From: JAAYTY01 sp964569245
GTDB lineage: Bacteria > Fermentibacterota > Fermentibacteria > Fermentibacterales > Fermentibacteraceae
Assembly (NCBI GenBank): GCA_964569245.1
Contig: CAZMTK010000002.1
Coordinates: 186,001-250,000 of the forward strand
Length of the DNA stretch: 64,000 nucleotides
Direction: 5' to 3'
Shown here: in pieces, positions 25,422-34,178 of the stretch
Layout of the letters: the number at the start of each line of letters is the position of its first letter
How positions within the stretch are numbered: the first letter of the stretch is position 1
Program-made: the position numbers and the translations under genes
The notes under the pieces: model-generated
Told to the model about the DNA's origin: nothing
The model's input: only the letters and a program-made list of their open reading frames with translations
Databases searched by the model: none

Positions 25422-26893
25422 GAGCCGCGGTTGTCAATCCTCCCTTCCTCAACGGCAGGTTCTCGAGAACCTCGCGCTCGCCCGCCATCAACAAGAGCGG
25501 CACTCTGTACTGGCCCTTCTGGCTTGCGCACGGAACGGGGGCTCTCGAAGCGGCCGGACACGAAGTGCTGTTCCTCGACTGCCCCGCGACTGGAATGGAT
25601 GATGAAGCACTCCTCGAGAGAGTGCAGGCGTTCCGTCCCGGCCTCGTCGTTGTAGATACATCGACGCCGTCCATCTACAGCGATCTGCGAGTCGCGTCCA
25701 TGCTGAAGAAGGCGGTTCCCGGAGCGATCGTCCTGCTCACCGGGACACATGCCAGCGCCCTGCCGGAGCTGTGCCTCGGCCTCGCCCCGACGCTCGACGG
25801 GGTCGCGGCAGGCGAGTACGACCACACGCTCGCCGATGCAGCCGCAGCGATAGAGGGCGGCACTTCGCTGGACAGGGTGGCCGGGCTGGTCCTTCTCCGC
25901 GATCGGCTTGCAGTGAAGACTCCCGAGAGGCCGCCGATAGGCGACCTCGACTCCCTGCCCTTCCTTGCCGACGTGTACAGACGGCATCTCCGGCCGGAGA
26001 ACTACTTCTTCGCAGCGGCCAGATATCCCAGCGTCATGACCATAACCAGCAGGGGATGTCCCTTCAGGTGCTCATTCTGCGTCTGGCCGCAGGTGATGCA
26101 CAGGGGTCTCTACAGAACACGGTCTGCGCGTCACGTGGCCGAGGAGTTCGGCCTGTTCGCCGAATACTTCCCCGAAGTGCAGGAGATCGTTGTCGAGGAC
26201 GACACCTTCTCTGCCGACAGCAGAAGGGTCGAGGAGATATCGCGCGAGCTGATAAGATCGGGGAACCGCCTTCCCTGGACGGCCAACACGAGGGCGAACC
26301 TCTCGCTGGAGGCGATGAGGCTGATGAAGGCCGCCGGGTGCAGGCTCATCATCGTCGGATACGAATCAGGCTCCCAGGAGATACTCGACGGCGTGACGAA
26401 GGGCACTACTGTCGAGCAGAATCTCGAATTCGCATCCAGGGCGCGCAAGGCAGGGCTTCTGGTCCACGGCTGCTTCATGGCCGGGAACCCCGGCGAGACC
26501 GAGGAGACTCTGGAGGCGACCCTCTCGGCTGCCGTGAAGCTAAGGCCCGACACCGCCCAGTTCTTCCCGATCATGGCCTATCCCGGCACCAGACTGTATG
26601 CGCAGTTCGAGAAGGAAGGCCGGATAACGACCGAGGACTTCAGGCAGTGGGTGACCCCGGAGGGTCTGCACAACTGCATCGTGAACCTGCCGGGCCTTCC
26701 GGCCTCCAGGCTGGTAGACTGGTGCGACGAGGCCCGGAGGAGTTTCTACCTGCGGCCGTCCTATCTCGTCTACAAGGCCGTCCAGTGCCTGACCCGCCCC
26801 AGGACGGAAGGCAGGCGTACCCTTCTCGCCTTCAGGACATTCAGGAGACACCTGTTCTCGAGGCGCCCCGGTTCGGAAGGGGCTTCGGAGTGA
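25418..26893 (+). CDS. B12-binding-type radical SAM protein
   Basis: The protein has 491 residues from the ATG at 25418 (ATGA overlap). The N-terminal ~150 residues have the Rossmann-like architecture of cobalamin-binding domains, but the cobalamin-ligand histidine motif is not obvious. The radical SAM cluster ligands are Cys214, Cys218 and Cys221 (CPFRCSFC), followed by EIVVEDDTFSAD, a typical beta-strand of these TIM barrels. Members of this family (BchE/HpnP/P-methylase-like) methylate or rearrange unactivated carbons, often in lipids or antibiotic sugars. In this operon a modified sugar or the lipid carrier is the likely substrate, which is inference. Confidence 0.85.
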   Translation: MRAAVVNPPFLNGRFSRTSRSPAINKSGTLYWPFWLAHGTGALEAAGHEVLFLDCPATGMDDEALLERVQAFRPGLVVVDTSTPSIYSDLRVASMLKKAVPGAIVLLTGTHASALPELCLGLAPTLDGVAAGEYDHTLADAAAAIEGGTSLDRVAGLVLLRDRLAVKTPERPPIGDLDSLPFLADVYRRHLRPENYFFAAARYPSVMTITSRGCPFRCSFCVWPQVMHRGLYRTRSARHVAEEFGLFAEYFPEVQEIVVEDDTFSADSRRVEEISRELIRSGNRLPWTANTRANLSLEAMRLMKAAGCRLIIVGYESGSQEILDGVTKGTTVEQNLEFASRARKAGLLVHGCFMAGNPGETEETLEATLSAAVKLRPDTAQFFPIMAYPGTRLYAQFEKEGRITTEDFRQWVTPEGLHNCIVNLPGLPASRLVDWCDEARRSFYLRPSYLVYKAVQCLTRPRTEGRRTLLAFRTFRRHLFSRRPGSEGASE

Positions 26894-28029
26894 GGGGCTT
26901 TCTCGAAGCGGTCTTCTGGATCTGCGCGGGCCTCCTGTTCGTGCACTACGTCGGATACCCCGTCCTGCTCGCAGTTCTCCCTGCCCGCAGGCGCCGGTTC
27001 AAGGAGCCCGACCCGGGCGAATGGCCCGCCGTGAGCGTGCTGATAGCTGCAAGGAACGAGGAGAAGGTGATCGGGGCCAGGCTCGACAACATCCGCTCGC
27101 AGGACTATCCGGGAACGATCGAGATCCTCGTGGGCTCGGACGCGTCCACCGACGCCACCGATGCCATCGTGGCAGCCCGCGCAAGCGAGGGCGTGACGCT
27201 CGTCCGGAGCGAGACCAGGGCAGGCAAGCCGCGCATCATCCAGATGCTCGCGAGTCTGGCCCGCGGGCAGGTTTTCGTTTTCACCGACGCCGACACGGTA
27301 TTCGGCCCTGATACGGTGAGGGAGCTCGTCGTCCCGCTTGCCGATCCGGCGGTGGGGTGCGTCGACGGCTCGAGGAGGAACAGCCTCTCGACCGAGACCT
27401 GCGAAAGCGTCTACTGGAAGTACGAGAAGTGGATCAAGGGGCTCTGCAGCAGGCTGGGAGCGGTTCTGGGAGCCACCGGAGCGGTTTTCTCGCTCAGGCG
27501 CGAGGCGTTCATTCCGCTGTCCGAGGACAGGGCCGACGACTTCGAGCTCGCGGTCATGGCGCGAATCGCGGGGTACGACTGCGTCTTCGCTCCGGAGGCT
27601 GTCGCCATGGAGCCGGCGCCGGATGACAGGGCCCAGTACCGCAGGCTCGTTCGCATCGTAAGCTGGATGTCGACAAGCTGCATGAAGCTCGCATTGCGGG
27701 CGGTCTCGGCGGGCAGGCCGCTGATCGCTCTCCAGCTTCTGGTTCACAAGGTTCTCCGCTGGAAGACGGGATTCATGATAATCGCCGCGACTGCGTCCGC
27801 AGGCCTCCTCTGGCACCCATGGCCCTACGCGGCTTCGTTCTCCCTTCTGATGATCTTCCACGCAGCAGCAGCCGCAGGGGCAGCATCCCACGGAGGCCTT
27901 CCCAGCAAATTGCTGTTCCCCTATTATTTCTGGCTTATGAACTCCGCCTCGATGGCGGGCCTTCTGCGTTCCCTCGCCGGGCGGCCGGTGGAGACATGGG
28001 AGAGGAAGAGAGCCGCCGGCAGCCCATGA
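26890..28029 (+). CDS. membrane glycosyltransferase family 2 (BcsA/HAS-like)
   Basis: The protein has 379 residues from the GTG at 26890, which overlaps the preceding TGA. One N-terminal helix is followed by a GT-A domain with VLIAARNEE, the SDASTDAT loop, FTDADTVF (DxD) and an EDRADDFELAVM segment. A QYRRLVR motif sits where processive enzymes carry QxxRW. Three or four C-terminal membrane helices follow. This is the pattern of inner-membrane glycosyltransferases such as IcaA or dolichol-P-mannose synthase relatives. The substituted QxxRW leaves a processive role uncertain. It overlaps the sugar-P transferase by ATGA. Confidence 0.87.
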   Translation: MRGFLEAVFWICAGLLFVHYVGYPVLLAVLPARRRRFKEPDPGEWPAVSVLIAARNEEKVIGARLDNIRSQDYPGTIEILVGSDASTDATDAIVAARASEGVTLVRSETRAGKPRIIQMLASLARGQVFVFTDADTVFGPDTVRELVVPLADPAVGCVDGSRRNSLSTETCESVYWKYEKWIKGLCSRLGAVLGATGAVFSLRREAFIPLSEDRADDFELAVMARIAGYDCVFAPEAVAMEPAPDDRAQYRRLVRIVSWMSTSCMKLALRAVSAGRPLIALQLLVHKVLRWKTGFMIIAATASAGLLWHPWPYAASFSLLMIFHAAAAAGAASHGGLPSKLLFPYYFWLMNSASMAGLLRSLAGRPVETWERKRAAGSP

Positions 28030-29423
28030 AGAAGTACGCCATTCTCGCCGGGATCGCCCTCGACGTCGCGGCTTCTGTGCTCGCGGTGCTGGCTGCCGTG
28101 TGGCTGAAGTTCTACAGCGGGCTATTCCCAGGCACGGCATCGCTCTCCGCAAGCATGATCGCCGCGGGCTGCCTTTTCGCAGGGCTCTACTGGGGGGTGC
28201 TCTTCTCGCTGTCCGGCTGCTACACTCTGCACTGGGACCGCAGCTGGACGGACGAGCTGAGGCTCGTCTTCAAGCCCGTCACGATAGGCATCCTGCTGCT
28301 GCTGGCTCTCAGCTTCGCGGCCAGCCCGGGCATGTCCCCCGGCAGGTCGATCCTCTTCATCTACTTCTTCATCATGCTGGTGCTGACGATACTCTCGCGC
28401 TCCATCGCCAGGCTGTTCGAGCGGAGGCTCTCCCGCCTGGGCCGCCTCACGAGGGTCGCGGTCATCGTGGGCACTGGAAGGAAGGCGCTCGACCTTGCGG
28501 CTCACCTCGAGTCCTCGCCTGCGCTGGGGTACAGGATCTCGGGTTTCGTCAGCCCCTCCGCTTCCCAGCCGGATTCGGCGGTGGCCGACGACAGGATCAT
28601 CGGCACGGCGGCCGACCTGCCGCGACTCCTCCGCAGGGGCGAAGTGGATGAACTGATCGTGACGATCGCCTCGAACTTCCACGAGGACATCCTTTCCCTG
28701 CTTCTTCCCGCCACTTCGTCGAACATCAGGGTGAAGGTGGTGCCCGACCTGTTCGACATAGTGGCCGGACACGTCCACAACACGCAGATTCTGGGCGAGC
28801 AGCTGATGGAGATTCTGCCGGAGCGCCTGAGCTTCCTGCAGAAGCTCCTGAAGGGAGTCATAGACTATTCTCTCAGCCTGACAGTCCTGGTTGCGGGGCT
28901 GCCTCTCTGGATAGCGCTCGCTGTAGCGATACGCCTGGACAGCCGCGGTCCCGTCTTCTACCGTCAGAAGCGCGTGGGAAGGGGCGGCCGCATATTCAGG
29001 ATCTTCAAGTTCAGAAGCATGGTGGCCGACGCCGAGAAGCACAGCGGACCGGTCTGGGCCGGCAGGGACGACCCGAGGATCACGCGCGTAGGCGCGTTCC
29101 TCAGGAGGACCAGGCTGGACGAGATCCCCCAGTTCATCAACGTGCTCAGAGGCGAGATGTCCGTCGTGGGCCCCAGGCCGGAGCGTCCGCGCTTCGTGGA
29201 GGACCTGCGCAGGGTCTATCCCTTCTATGACAAGCGCCTCACCGTGAAGCCCGGGATAACGGGATGGGCTCAGGTGAAGCTCGAATACGACACCTCCATA
29301 GAGGATGTCGCGGACAAGCTGAAGCTCGATTTCTACTACATCGAGAACATGTCCCTCTTTCTGGACCTCGAGATACTCGCGAGGACCGTGTTCGTTGTCC
29401 TCACGGGAAGAGGAGCCCACTAG
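28026..29423 (+). CDS. exopolysaccharide polyprenyl-phosphate glycosylphosphotransferase (WcaJ/WbaP-like)
   Basis: The protein has 465 residues. Four N-terminal helices and a cytoplasmic CoA-binding-like Rossmann domain (GTGRKALDLA) precede the PNPT catalytic domain with its defining motifs: a membrane re-entrant helix near 280-300, FYRQKRVGRGG, FKFRSM, TRLDEIPQF, VVGPRPE and KPGITGWAQV. It loads the first sugar phosphate onto undecaprenyl phosphate and so initiates the glycan. It is a very confident call. Its place in the middle of the operon, followed by an aminotransferase for the sugar, suggests the primed sugar could be an amino sugar. Confidence 0.95.
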   Translation: MKKYAILAGIALDVAASVLAVLAAVWLKFYSGLFPGTASLSASMIAAGCLFAGLYWGVLFSLSGCYTLHWDRSWTDELRLVFKPVTIGILLLLALSFAASPGMSPGRSILFIYFFIMLVLTILSRSIARLFERRLSRLGRLTRVAVIVGTGRKALDLAAHLESSPALGYRISGFVSPSASQPDSAVADDRIIGTAADLPRLLRRGEVDELIVTIASNFHEDILSLLLPATSSNIRVKVVPDLFDIVAGHVHNTQILGEQLMEILPERLSFLQKLLKGVIDYSLSLTVLVAGLPLWIALAVAIRLDSRGPVFYRQKRVGRGGRIFRIFKFRSMVADAEKHSGPVWAGRDDPRITRVGAFLRRTRLDEIPQFINVLRGEMSVVGPRPERPRFVEDLRRVYPFYDKRLTVKPGITGWAQVKLEYDTSIEDVADKLKLDFYYIENMSLFLDLEILARTVFVVLTGRGAH

Positions 29424-29443
29424 GCGGATCGGGGAGGAGCCGG

Positions 29444-30619
29444 ATGCCTGTTCCCTTGCTCGACATAGGAAGACAGCACGCGGGTATCATGGAGGAGCTC
29501 AGGACCGTCCTGGAGGGGGCCCTGGCCTCCTCCCGGTTCATCAAGGGCCCGGTTCTGGACGGGTTCGAGGAGAGCCTGGCAGCCTACTGCGGCACCGGGA
29601 GGGCAGTGGGATGCGCGTCCGGCACTGACGCGCTGATCCTCGCACTGCAGGCGGCAGGAACGGAGCCCGGCGACACGGTGGTCACGGTGCCTTTCACATT
29701 CTTCGCCTCCGCAGGCGCAGTGGTGAGGGCGGGCGGGGTGCCGGCGTTCGTGGATGTCCTTCCGGGAACGCTCTGCATGGATCCTTCGGCTCTCGACGAG
29801 TGGCTGGAAACGAAGTGCGACCCCACGCCCGACGGCCCCGTAGTGAAGGCGTCCCGATCCAGGGTGAGGGCAGTGATCCCGGTGGATCTCTTCGGACAGG
29901 TGGCCGACATGGATTCCATCGGGCGAACCTGTGCGAAATGGGGAATCGCACTGGTAGAGGACGCCTGTCAGGCGATCGGCGGGCGGTGGATGGGCAGGCG
30001 TGCCGGTTCGTTCAGCCTCTGCGGCTGCTTCAGCTTCTTCCCCTCGAAGAACCTGGGTGCGCTGGGAGACGCCGGCGCCATAACCACGGACGACAGCGAC
30101 CTCGCGGATCGTCTTGTTCGACTGCGCGAGCATGGCGGTCAGGGCTACTTCCACAGCGAGGTGGGGACGAACAGCAGGATGGACGCCCTTCAGGCCGGTT
30201 TCCTCACGGTGAAGCTCCGTCATCTCGACTCCTGGCACGAGGGAAGGAGGCGGAACGCCGCCTTCTACGACCGCGCACTCGCCGAAGTGGACGAGGTGTC
30301 CGTCCCTGTGACCGATCCCGCGGCCTGGTCGGTCTACAACCAGTACACCATCAGGGCTCGCCGCCGGGACGGGCTGATGGAGCATCTGAAGTCCCGCGGC
30401 ATCGGCTGCGCGATCTACTACCCTCTTCCGCTCCACCTGCAGGAGTGCTTCCGGCATCTCGGCTTCCGGGAGGGCGATTTTCCCGTGTCCGAGGAGGCTG
30501 CAGGCGAGGTTCTCTCGCTGCCGGTGTTCGGAGAGCTGGAGGAGTCGGAGCTCTTGCAGGTCGTGGATGCGGTGAAGGAATTCTACGCCCTCCGCTCGAC
30601 CGGACGGAGCGCAGGCTGA
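29444..30619 (+). CDS. DegT/DnrJ/EryC1/StrS sugar aminotransferase (WbpE/PseC-like)
   Basis: The protein has 391 residues with a good GGGGAGGAG ribosome site. The beginning VPLLDIGRQHAGI is typical of the 3-amino-sugar (WbpE/FdtB) branch. Other landmarks are CASGTDALILALQA, VPFTFFASA, VIPVDLFGQ, the pyridine Asp173 and Gln176 (VEDACQAIGG), and the PLP Lys202 (FPSKNLGALGDAGA). It forms an amino group on a keto-nucleotide sugar, using glutamate as donor. It is the third DegT-fold gene in the window, so at least one and perhaps several amino sugars are made. Confidence 0.93.
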   Translation: MPVPLLDIGRQHAGIMEELRTVLEGALASSRFIKGPVLDGFEESLAAYCGTGRAVGCASGTDALILALQAAGTEPGDTVVTVPFTFFASAGAVVRAGGVPAFVDVLPGTLCMDPSALDEWLETKCDPTPDGPVVKASRSRVRAVIPVDLFGQVADMDSIGRTCAKWGIALVEDACQAIGGRWMGRRAGSFSLCGCFSFFPSKNLGALGDAGAITTDDSDLADRLVRLREHGGQGYFHSEVGTNSRMDALQAGFLTVKLRHLDSWHEGRRRNAAFYDRALAEVDEVSVPVTDPAAWSVYNQYTIRARRRDGLMEHLKSRGIGCAIYYPLPLHLQECFRHLGFREGDFPVSEEAAGEVLSLPVFGELEESELLQVVDAVKEFYALRSTGRSAG

Positions 30620-30669
30620 TCGTCCACTCCGCTCTCCTGCTGGCTGCCTCTCTGGCGGGCCTCGAAGAC

Positions 30670-31320
30670 ATGGCCGACAGGGTCTACATTGCAGCGACGA
30701 GGCTGGACGAGAGCCCGCAGTCCATCGTCCTGCTGGGAGGTGCGGGGCTGTCGGCCGCACTCGCCCTGGTCGAGGGTGAAGGGGGCTTCGCCGGCTTCCT
30801 GGGGAGCGGCGCCGCCGGCGACGCCGCATCCCTGGTCGAGCCCGTGTTCGGCTTCGGCACGATCGCGGCTTGTCCCGCAGTGTGGGCGATCGGGGCGGCG
30901 GCTTCCAGCGACGAGATGGAGGACACCGGCAGGGATCTCACCGACGGATTGCTGCTCTCATACGGCGTGACCGGCGTGCTGAAGCTCTGCGTCCCCAGGG
31001 AGCGGCCCGACGGATCCGACTCGATGAGCTTCCCTTCGGCGCACTCAGCCGCAGCGGCTGCGATCGCGGCTGTTCTCTGGGAGAGGCACGGGGCGATGGC
31101 TGGCGCTCCGGCCGCTCTGGCGGCGGCATGGACGGCTCTCTCGAGGGTCCACACCGGCAGGCACCGCCCGTCGGAAGTGGCGGCCGGACTGGCGATAGGC
31201 GCCGCCTGCGGCCTCGCAGTCGCGGAGTGCGGCGGCGGAGCCTCAGGGCATGACATGTCGCGAGGGCTTGCAGTGGGGCTCCTGCTCGACGGAGACGGAT
31301 TGGGGGTGACCTTCAGGTGA
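30670..31320 (+). CDS. PAP2-family phosphatase
   Basis: The protein has 216 residues from the ATG at 30670. The three phosphatase signatures are present in order: KLCVPRERP, PSAHS and SRVHTGRHRPSEVAAG (the usual final Asp is Glu). The family includes undecaprenyl-diphosphate phosphatases, so the likely role is recycling the lipid carrier, in keeping with the DgkA-like gene that overlaps its stop. The frame continues upstream without ATG, GTG or TTG. A CTG at 30616, overlapping the TGA of the aminotransferase and behind a GGAG, could add a signal-anchor helix (SALLLAASLAG). Confidence 0.82.
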   Translation: MADRVYIAATRLDESPQSIVLLGGAGLSAALALVEGEGGFAGFLGSGAAGDAASLVEPVFGFGTIAACPAVWAIGAAASSDEMEDTGRDLTDGLLLSYGVTGVLKLCVPRERPDGSDSMSFPSAHSAAAAAIAAVLWERHGAMAGAPAALAAAWTALSRVHTGRHRPSEVAAGLAIGAACGLAVAECGGGASGHDMSRGLAVGLLLDGDGLGVTFR

Positions 31321-31652
31321 AGGGGCGGATCAGGAGCTTCAGATATGCCTTCAGGGGGGTGGCGGTCATCCTGCGCACACAGCCCAACGCGAGGCTGCAC
31401 CTCCTGGCCACCGCTGTCGCTGTCGCGCTCGGGTTCTGGCTCGACATCTCGGCCGGGGAGTGGCTCGCGATAGTCCTCGCCATCGGAATGGTATGGGTGG
31501 CGGAGGGGTTCAACACCGCCCTGGAGCTCCTGGCTGACAGAGTGGCACCCGACTTCCACCCCCTGGTTGGCCGGGCGAAGGACGCCGCGGCCGCAGCCGT
31601 CCTCCTCGCCGCCGTCACCTCAGTAGTCATCGCCCTTATTGTGTATATCTAG
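31317..31652 (+). CDS. dgkA: undecaprenol/diacylglycerol kinase (DgkA family)
   Basis: The protein has 111 residues and three transmembrane helices, the usual size of the bacterial family. The starting GTG overlaps the previous TGA. Diagnostic features are an RGVAVILRTQPNARLH amphipathic helix, EGFNTALELLADRV (the catalytic Glu region) and KDAAAAAVLLA. In bacteria without glycerol-based turnover it phosphorylates undecaprenol. Ending an operon with PAP2 and sugar transferases, that is the expected role here. It is the last gene of the coupled run. Confidence 0.93.
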   Translation: MKGRIRSFRYAFRGVAVILRTQPNARLHLLATAVAVALGFWLDISAGEWLAIVLAIGMVWVAEGFNTALELLADRVAPDFHPLVGRAKDAAAAAVLLAAVTSVVIALIVYI

Positions 31653-31668
31653 GATGCCTCGAGCGGCT

Positions 31669-31791
31669 GGCAGCCCCCCGAAGGGGTACTGCCCCCGCGA
31701 GAGGCGGATGACCCGTAGGGACGATAGCCGGCTCCCGTAGGCGGCAGTCCTCCTGCTGGGAGGGCTGAACAGTGGAAGCCGGTGCTGCCGC
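31669..31791 (+). promoter_or_regulatory. structured leader upstream of serS (class unknown)
   Basis: The 168 bases before serS can fold strongly. One hairpin is 31669-31693 (GGCAG...CTGCC around CCCC/GGGG). Another is 31745-31767 (9-bp stem CAGTCCTCC/GGAGGGCTG, loop TGCTG). Two long-range pairings are mutually exclusive or pseudoknotted: CCGGCT (31728-31733) with AGCCGG (31777-31782), and GCGGCAG (31741-31747) with CTGCCGC (31785-31791). The latter ends just before the ribosome site. No known riboswitch consensus was recognised. A T-box would suit a tRNA-synthetase gene, but the conserved T-box antiterminator sequence is not present. Confidence 0.4.
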
Positions 31792-31820
31792 AGCGGACAT
31801 CCCGTGACCAGGAGGGGCCG

Positions 31821-33074
31821 ATGCTCGATCGCGATCTGTTGCGCAACGATCCCGAAAGGGTCCGCGAGGCTGCGGCATCCAAGAACGAACCATGCCCGAT
31901 AGACGAGTGGCTGGGGCTGGATGCGAAGAGGCGCGCCCTCGTCTTCGAGATCGACGAGCTGAGGAAGAGGCGCAACGAGCTCTCCAAGGAGGTCTCCCTG
32001 GCGAAGAGACAGGGACTGGACGCCTCGAGCTCGATGGCCGAATCGCGCGAGATCGGCGAGCGAATCGCACTTCGGGAGAAGGAGACCTCGGCTCTTGATG
32101 CCGCGCTTTCGGGGTTGGAACTCAGATTTCCCAACATGCCCGATCCTGACGTTCCCAGGGGCGACGCTTCGGCCAACATCGTAGTAAGGCAGTTCGGCGA
32201 GAAGCAGGCTTTCGACTTCGAGCCTCGTCCGCACTGGGAGCTTCTCCGGGGGGGGCTGGATCCCGAGGCGGCAGGGAGGATCGCCGGCTCGAACTTCATC
32301 CTGCTGCGCGGTCCTGCCGCCGCGCTGCAGCGCAGGCTGATCTCCTGGATGATAGATACACACGCGAAGTCCGGCATGCTGGAGGTCTGGGCGCCGTTTC
32401 TCGCCAGGTCCGAGAGCATGACCACTACCGCCCAGCTTCCGAAGCTCGAGGCGGACATGTACAGGCTGGAGCACGACGACCTCTATCTGGTACCCACGGG
32501 GGAGGTGCCGATAACCAATCTGTTCAGGGAGGCGATCCTCGACGAGGCGGAGCTGCCGGTGAAGCTCTGCGGCTACACTCCCTGCTTCAGGCGGGAGGCC
32601 GGCAGCTACGGCCGGGAGACAAGGGGCCTGAACCGCGTTCACCAGTTCGAGAAGGTGGAGATGGTATGGCTCACCCACCCAGAGCGTTCAGCGGAGGCGC
32701 ATCTGGAGATGCTCGCGCAGGCGGAGGCGCTCCTGCAGCAGCTCGGGCTGACCTACCGGGTCGTCCTGCTGGCGGCAGGGGACCTGAGCTTCGCGGCGTC
32801 GAAGTGCTATGACATCGAACTGTGGGCGCCGGGACAGAACGCCTGGCTGGAGGTTTCGTCCGTCTCGAACTTCAGGGACTTCCAGGCGAGACGCGGGATG
32901 ATCAGGTTCAGGCCTTCGGACGGCGGAAAGCCCAGGCTGGTTCACACCCTGAACGGCTCGGGCCTCGCACTGCCGCGTCTGATTGCGGCCATCGCCGAGC
33001 AGTTCCAGACTCCCGGCATCCCCGACTACCCCGCCTTCCTCCTGAGCCGCATCACCGAACTCACGCTCCGCTAG
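31821..33074 (+). CDS. serS: serine--tRNA ligase
   Basis: The protein has 417 residues from the ATG at 31821 (AGGAGGGG ribosome site). An N-terminal coiled-coil arm (about 25-105) binds the long variable arm of tRNA-Ser. The class II core has motif 2 (FRREAGSYGRETRGLNRVHQ) and motif 3 (HTLNGSGLALPRLIAAIAE), with the TGE motif of the seryl pocket. All active-site segments are intact. It is preceded by a structured leader. It charges serine for protein synthesis and supplies the tRNA for selenocysteine where present. Confidence 0.98.
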   Translation: MLDRDLLRNDPERVREAAASKNEPCPIDEWLGLDAKRRALVFEIDELRKRRNELSKEVSLAKRQGLDASSSMAESREIGERIALREKETSALDAALSGLELRFPNMPDPDVPRGDASANIVVRQFGEKQAFDFEPRPHWELLRGGLDPEAAGRIAGSNFILLRGPAAALQRRLISWMIDTHAKSGMLEVWAPFLARSESMTTTAQLPKLEADMYRLEHDDLYLVPTGEVPITNLFREAILDEAELPVKLCGYTPCFRREAGSYGRETRGLNRVHQFEKVEMVWLTHPERSAEAHLEMLAQAEALLQQLGLTYRVVLLAAGDLSFAASKCYDIELWAPGQNAWLEVSSVSNFRDFQARRGMIRFRPSDGGKPRLVHTLNGSGLALPRLIAAIAEQFQTPGIPDYPAFLLSRITELTLR

Positions 33075-33276
33075 CCTCCCGCAGCCTTCTCAGGAGCAGC
33101 CCTGCGAAGCAGCTCCATCTGCTGCATGACGTTGCCGAACACCAGACCCTGAGGCGGACATCTCCGGCCCTGCGGAACAAGGCGCGACCCCATGCTGAAT
33201 CGCACGGCTCGCCACAGGTTCGAACAAGTTCATTCGAGCCTTCAGTGCAGCAGCCCGTCCAGTTTTCGCCGTCCTG

Positions 33277-34089
33277 TCAGGCGGGCAGGAGGAAGCGCTT
33301 CGGCCTGCGGCCTTCGAAGAAGAAGGCGGAGTCGAAACCGCTCGAGCGCAGCAGCTCCATCCCTTCGCTCAGTCCATAGAACACGTACGGCTCGGAATGG
33401 GTATCCGAACCTACAGACACCAGTTCCCCCCCGAGCTCGCGAAACCTCCGGACTAGGGGGGGGCCAGGGTACGTGACCCTCTCCGGACGCCGGAGTCCCG
33501 ACGTATTGATCTCCAGGGCTATTCCCCTGTCGATCATCGCGGAGAGAAGGCCGTCGATGAGTCCCGGCCACAGAGCGGTCTCGTCGAATCCGTGGTCCAG
33601 CTTCGCCCTGGCGAGACCCCGGCGGAAGATCCCCACATGCGCCAGGATATCTATGTCGCACTTCGTCGCTATCTCGCAAAGCTGCCTGAAGTACTCCTCG
33701 ACGAGGGACAGGGGCTCGATCCCTTCGAAACCCTCGGCTTCCAGGACCATCCTTTCCCCGACCCAGTGCAGACCGCCTATCACGAAGTCGTACTCCCTGC
33801 CCTTCATCTCGTCTTTCGCCAGATGTTCGTAACGATGGGGCTCACCGATCTCCACGCCCTTCAGCAGCCGGACCTCCGGGAAGGCCCCGCGGGCACCCTC
33901 CACCGCGGAGTCGTACCTCGCGGGATCGAAGAAGCGGCTGCAGAAGTCGCGAGGGTGGAAGTCGACGTGGGCGACAAGGCCTACGCCGGCGAGCCCGGAC
34001 CTGTCTGCGCGCTCGGCGATCTCGAGCTCCGACAGCTCCGCATCGGGCGAGTTCGTGGTATGTACGTGCATGTCGAATACTCCGGTCAA
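33277..34089 (-). CDS. PHP-domain phosphatase (histidinol-phosphatase HisJ-like)
   Basis: The protein has 270 residues. It has a PHP metal site with DMHVHTT at residues 6-12, further ligands (GVEIGEP, GGLHWV), ILAHVGIFRR, and the final SVGSDTHS. This order matches the HisJ/YtvP histidinol-phosphatase clan. No other his genes are in the window, so the substrate could be histidinol phosphate or another phosphoester. It is convergent with serS; the 200 bp between them carries no recognisable gene or clear terminator. Confidence 0.83.
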   Translation of the reverse strand: MTGVFDMHVHTTNSPDAELSELEIAERADRSGLAGVGLVAHVDFHPRDFCSRFFDPARYDSAVEGARGAFPEVRLLKGVEIGEPHRYEHLAKDEMKGREYDFVIGGLHWVGERMVLEAEGFEGIEPLSLVEEYFRQLCEIATKCDIDILAHVGIFRRGLARAKLDHGFDETALWPGLIDGLLSAMIDRGIALEINTSGLRRPERVTYPGPPLVRRFRELGGELVSVGSDTHSEPYVFYGLSEGMELLRSSGFDSAFFFEGRRPKRFLLPA

Positions 34090-34178
34090 ACAGACACCTC
34101 CTGCACTGCTGGACTCGCGCTGTTATCTTTGCGCTGTTCCGACATGTGTGGGACCGCCGCCATCAAGAGGAGAAAGAT

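Noticed and set aside
25771..28029. 752-residue frame covering the radical SAM and GT2 genes
   Set aside because: Only its 3' part, from the GTG at 26890, is the true GT2 gene; the first 373 codons are an out-of-phase reading of the radical SAM gene.
31653..31820. T-box riboswitch upstream of serS
   Set aside because: The conserved antiterminator sequence and a specifier loop could not be found, only a weak resemblance in a GTGGAAGCCGG stretch.
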